Positions 6,837 through 6,913 of a DNA stretch of 6,913 bases are shown piece after piece. The stretch is taken from NCBI GenBank assembly GCA_903859795.1, contig CAIOOC010000592.1, forward strand, positions 1-6,913, given 5' to 3'. Position numbers and translations under genes: made by a program. This DNA is from an uncultured Bacteroidia bacterium (lineage in GTDB: Bacteria; Bacteroidota; Bacteroidia; Bacteroidales; Prolixibacteraceae). Below the pieces are notes generated by a model, which had not been told where the DNA came from, did not search any database, and was given only the letters and a program-made list of their open reading frames with translations. Numbering within the stretch: position 1 is the first letter of the stretch; every line of letters begins with the position of its first letter.

Positions 6837-6913
6837 GCTGGTAAACCAATTATAACGAAGATAATTTTAACTTTCAATAACGAAACATTATAGAATTAAA
6901 CCAGATAAAACCC

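Larger units (their letters stand above)
6659..6913. other. Non-coding tail of the window
   Basis: This 255-nt A/T-rich stretch follows the operon. All three plus-strand frames are interrupted by stops and none opens into the right edge from a start codon. On the minus strand, frames entering from the right edge close within about 40 nt, so at most a dozen C-terminal codons of a convergent gene could be present. Apart from the two inverted repeats listed separately I see no promoter, tRNA or terminator. Confidence 0.65.

Overview
The window looks like a stretch of a Bacteroidota chromosome (Bacteroidales/Marinilabiliales/Cytophagales-like; I cannot be more precise). The reasons are moderate GC with A/T-rich intergenic DNA, a TAnnTTTG-type promoter element, start codons without Shine-Dalgarno sequences, and several proteins with Sec-type export signals. 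All four genes belong to families common in this phylum. I see no RNA genes, insertion sequences, CRISPR arrays or phage features.

Layout: positions 1-1104 (minus strand) hold a nearly complete multi-pass membrane acyltransferase of the DUF5009/COG4299 family (related to heparan-alpha-glucosaminide N-acetyltransferase and NagX); its last few residues lie beyond the left edge. A 262-nt divergent intergenic region follows, with a credible minus-strand promoter and a dyad just downstream of the expected transcription start. From 1367 to 6658 three plus-strand genes are packed with gaps of only 10 and 2 nt and almost certainly form one operon. They are (i) a secreted alpha/beta hydrolase of the acetylxylan-esterase-like type, (ii) a 903-residue secreted fusion of a YncE/YVTN beta-propeller with an alkaline-phosphatase-superfamily phosphoesterase, and (iii) a DUF3748 (E. 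coli YidR-like) beta-propeller that here is a predicted lipoprotein and begins with a non-ATG codon. The final 255 nt contain no gene but several short inverted repeats.

How they may work together: all three operon products are predicted to be exported, and the divergent gene encodes an integral membrane acyl-transfer enzyme. A pairing of acyl transfer, ester hydrolysis and phosphate-ester hydrolysis, with two propellers for binding, would fit processing of an acylated and/or phosphorylated glycan or a similar substrate in the cell envelope. This is inference from family membership and gene order. No substrate can be read from the sequence, and no SusC/SusD pair, glycoside hydrolase or regulator is present in the window.
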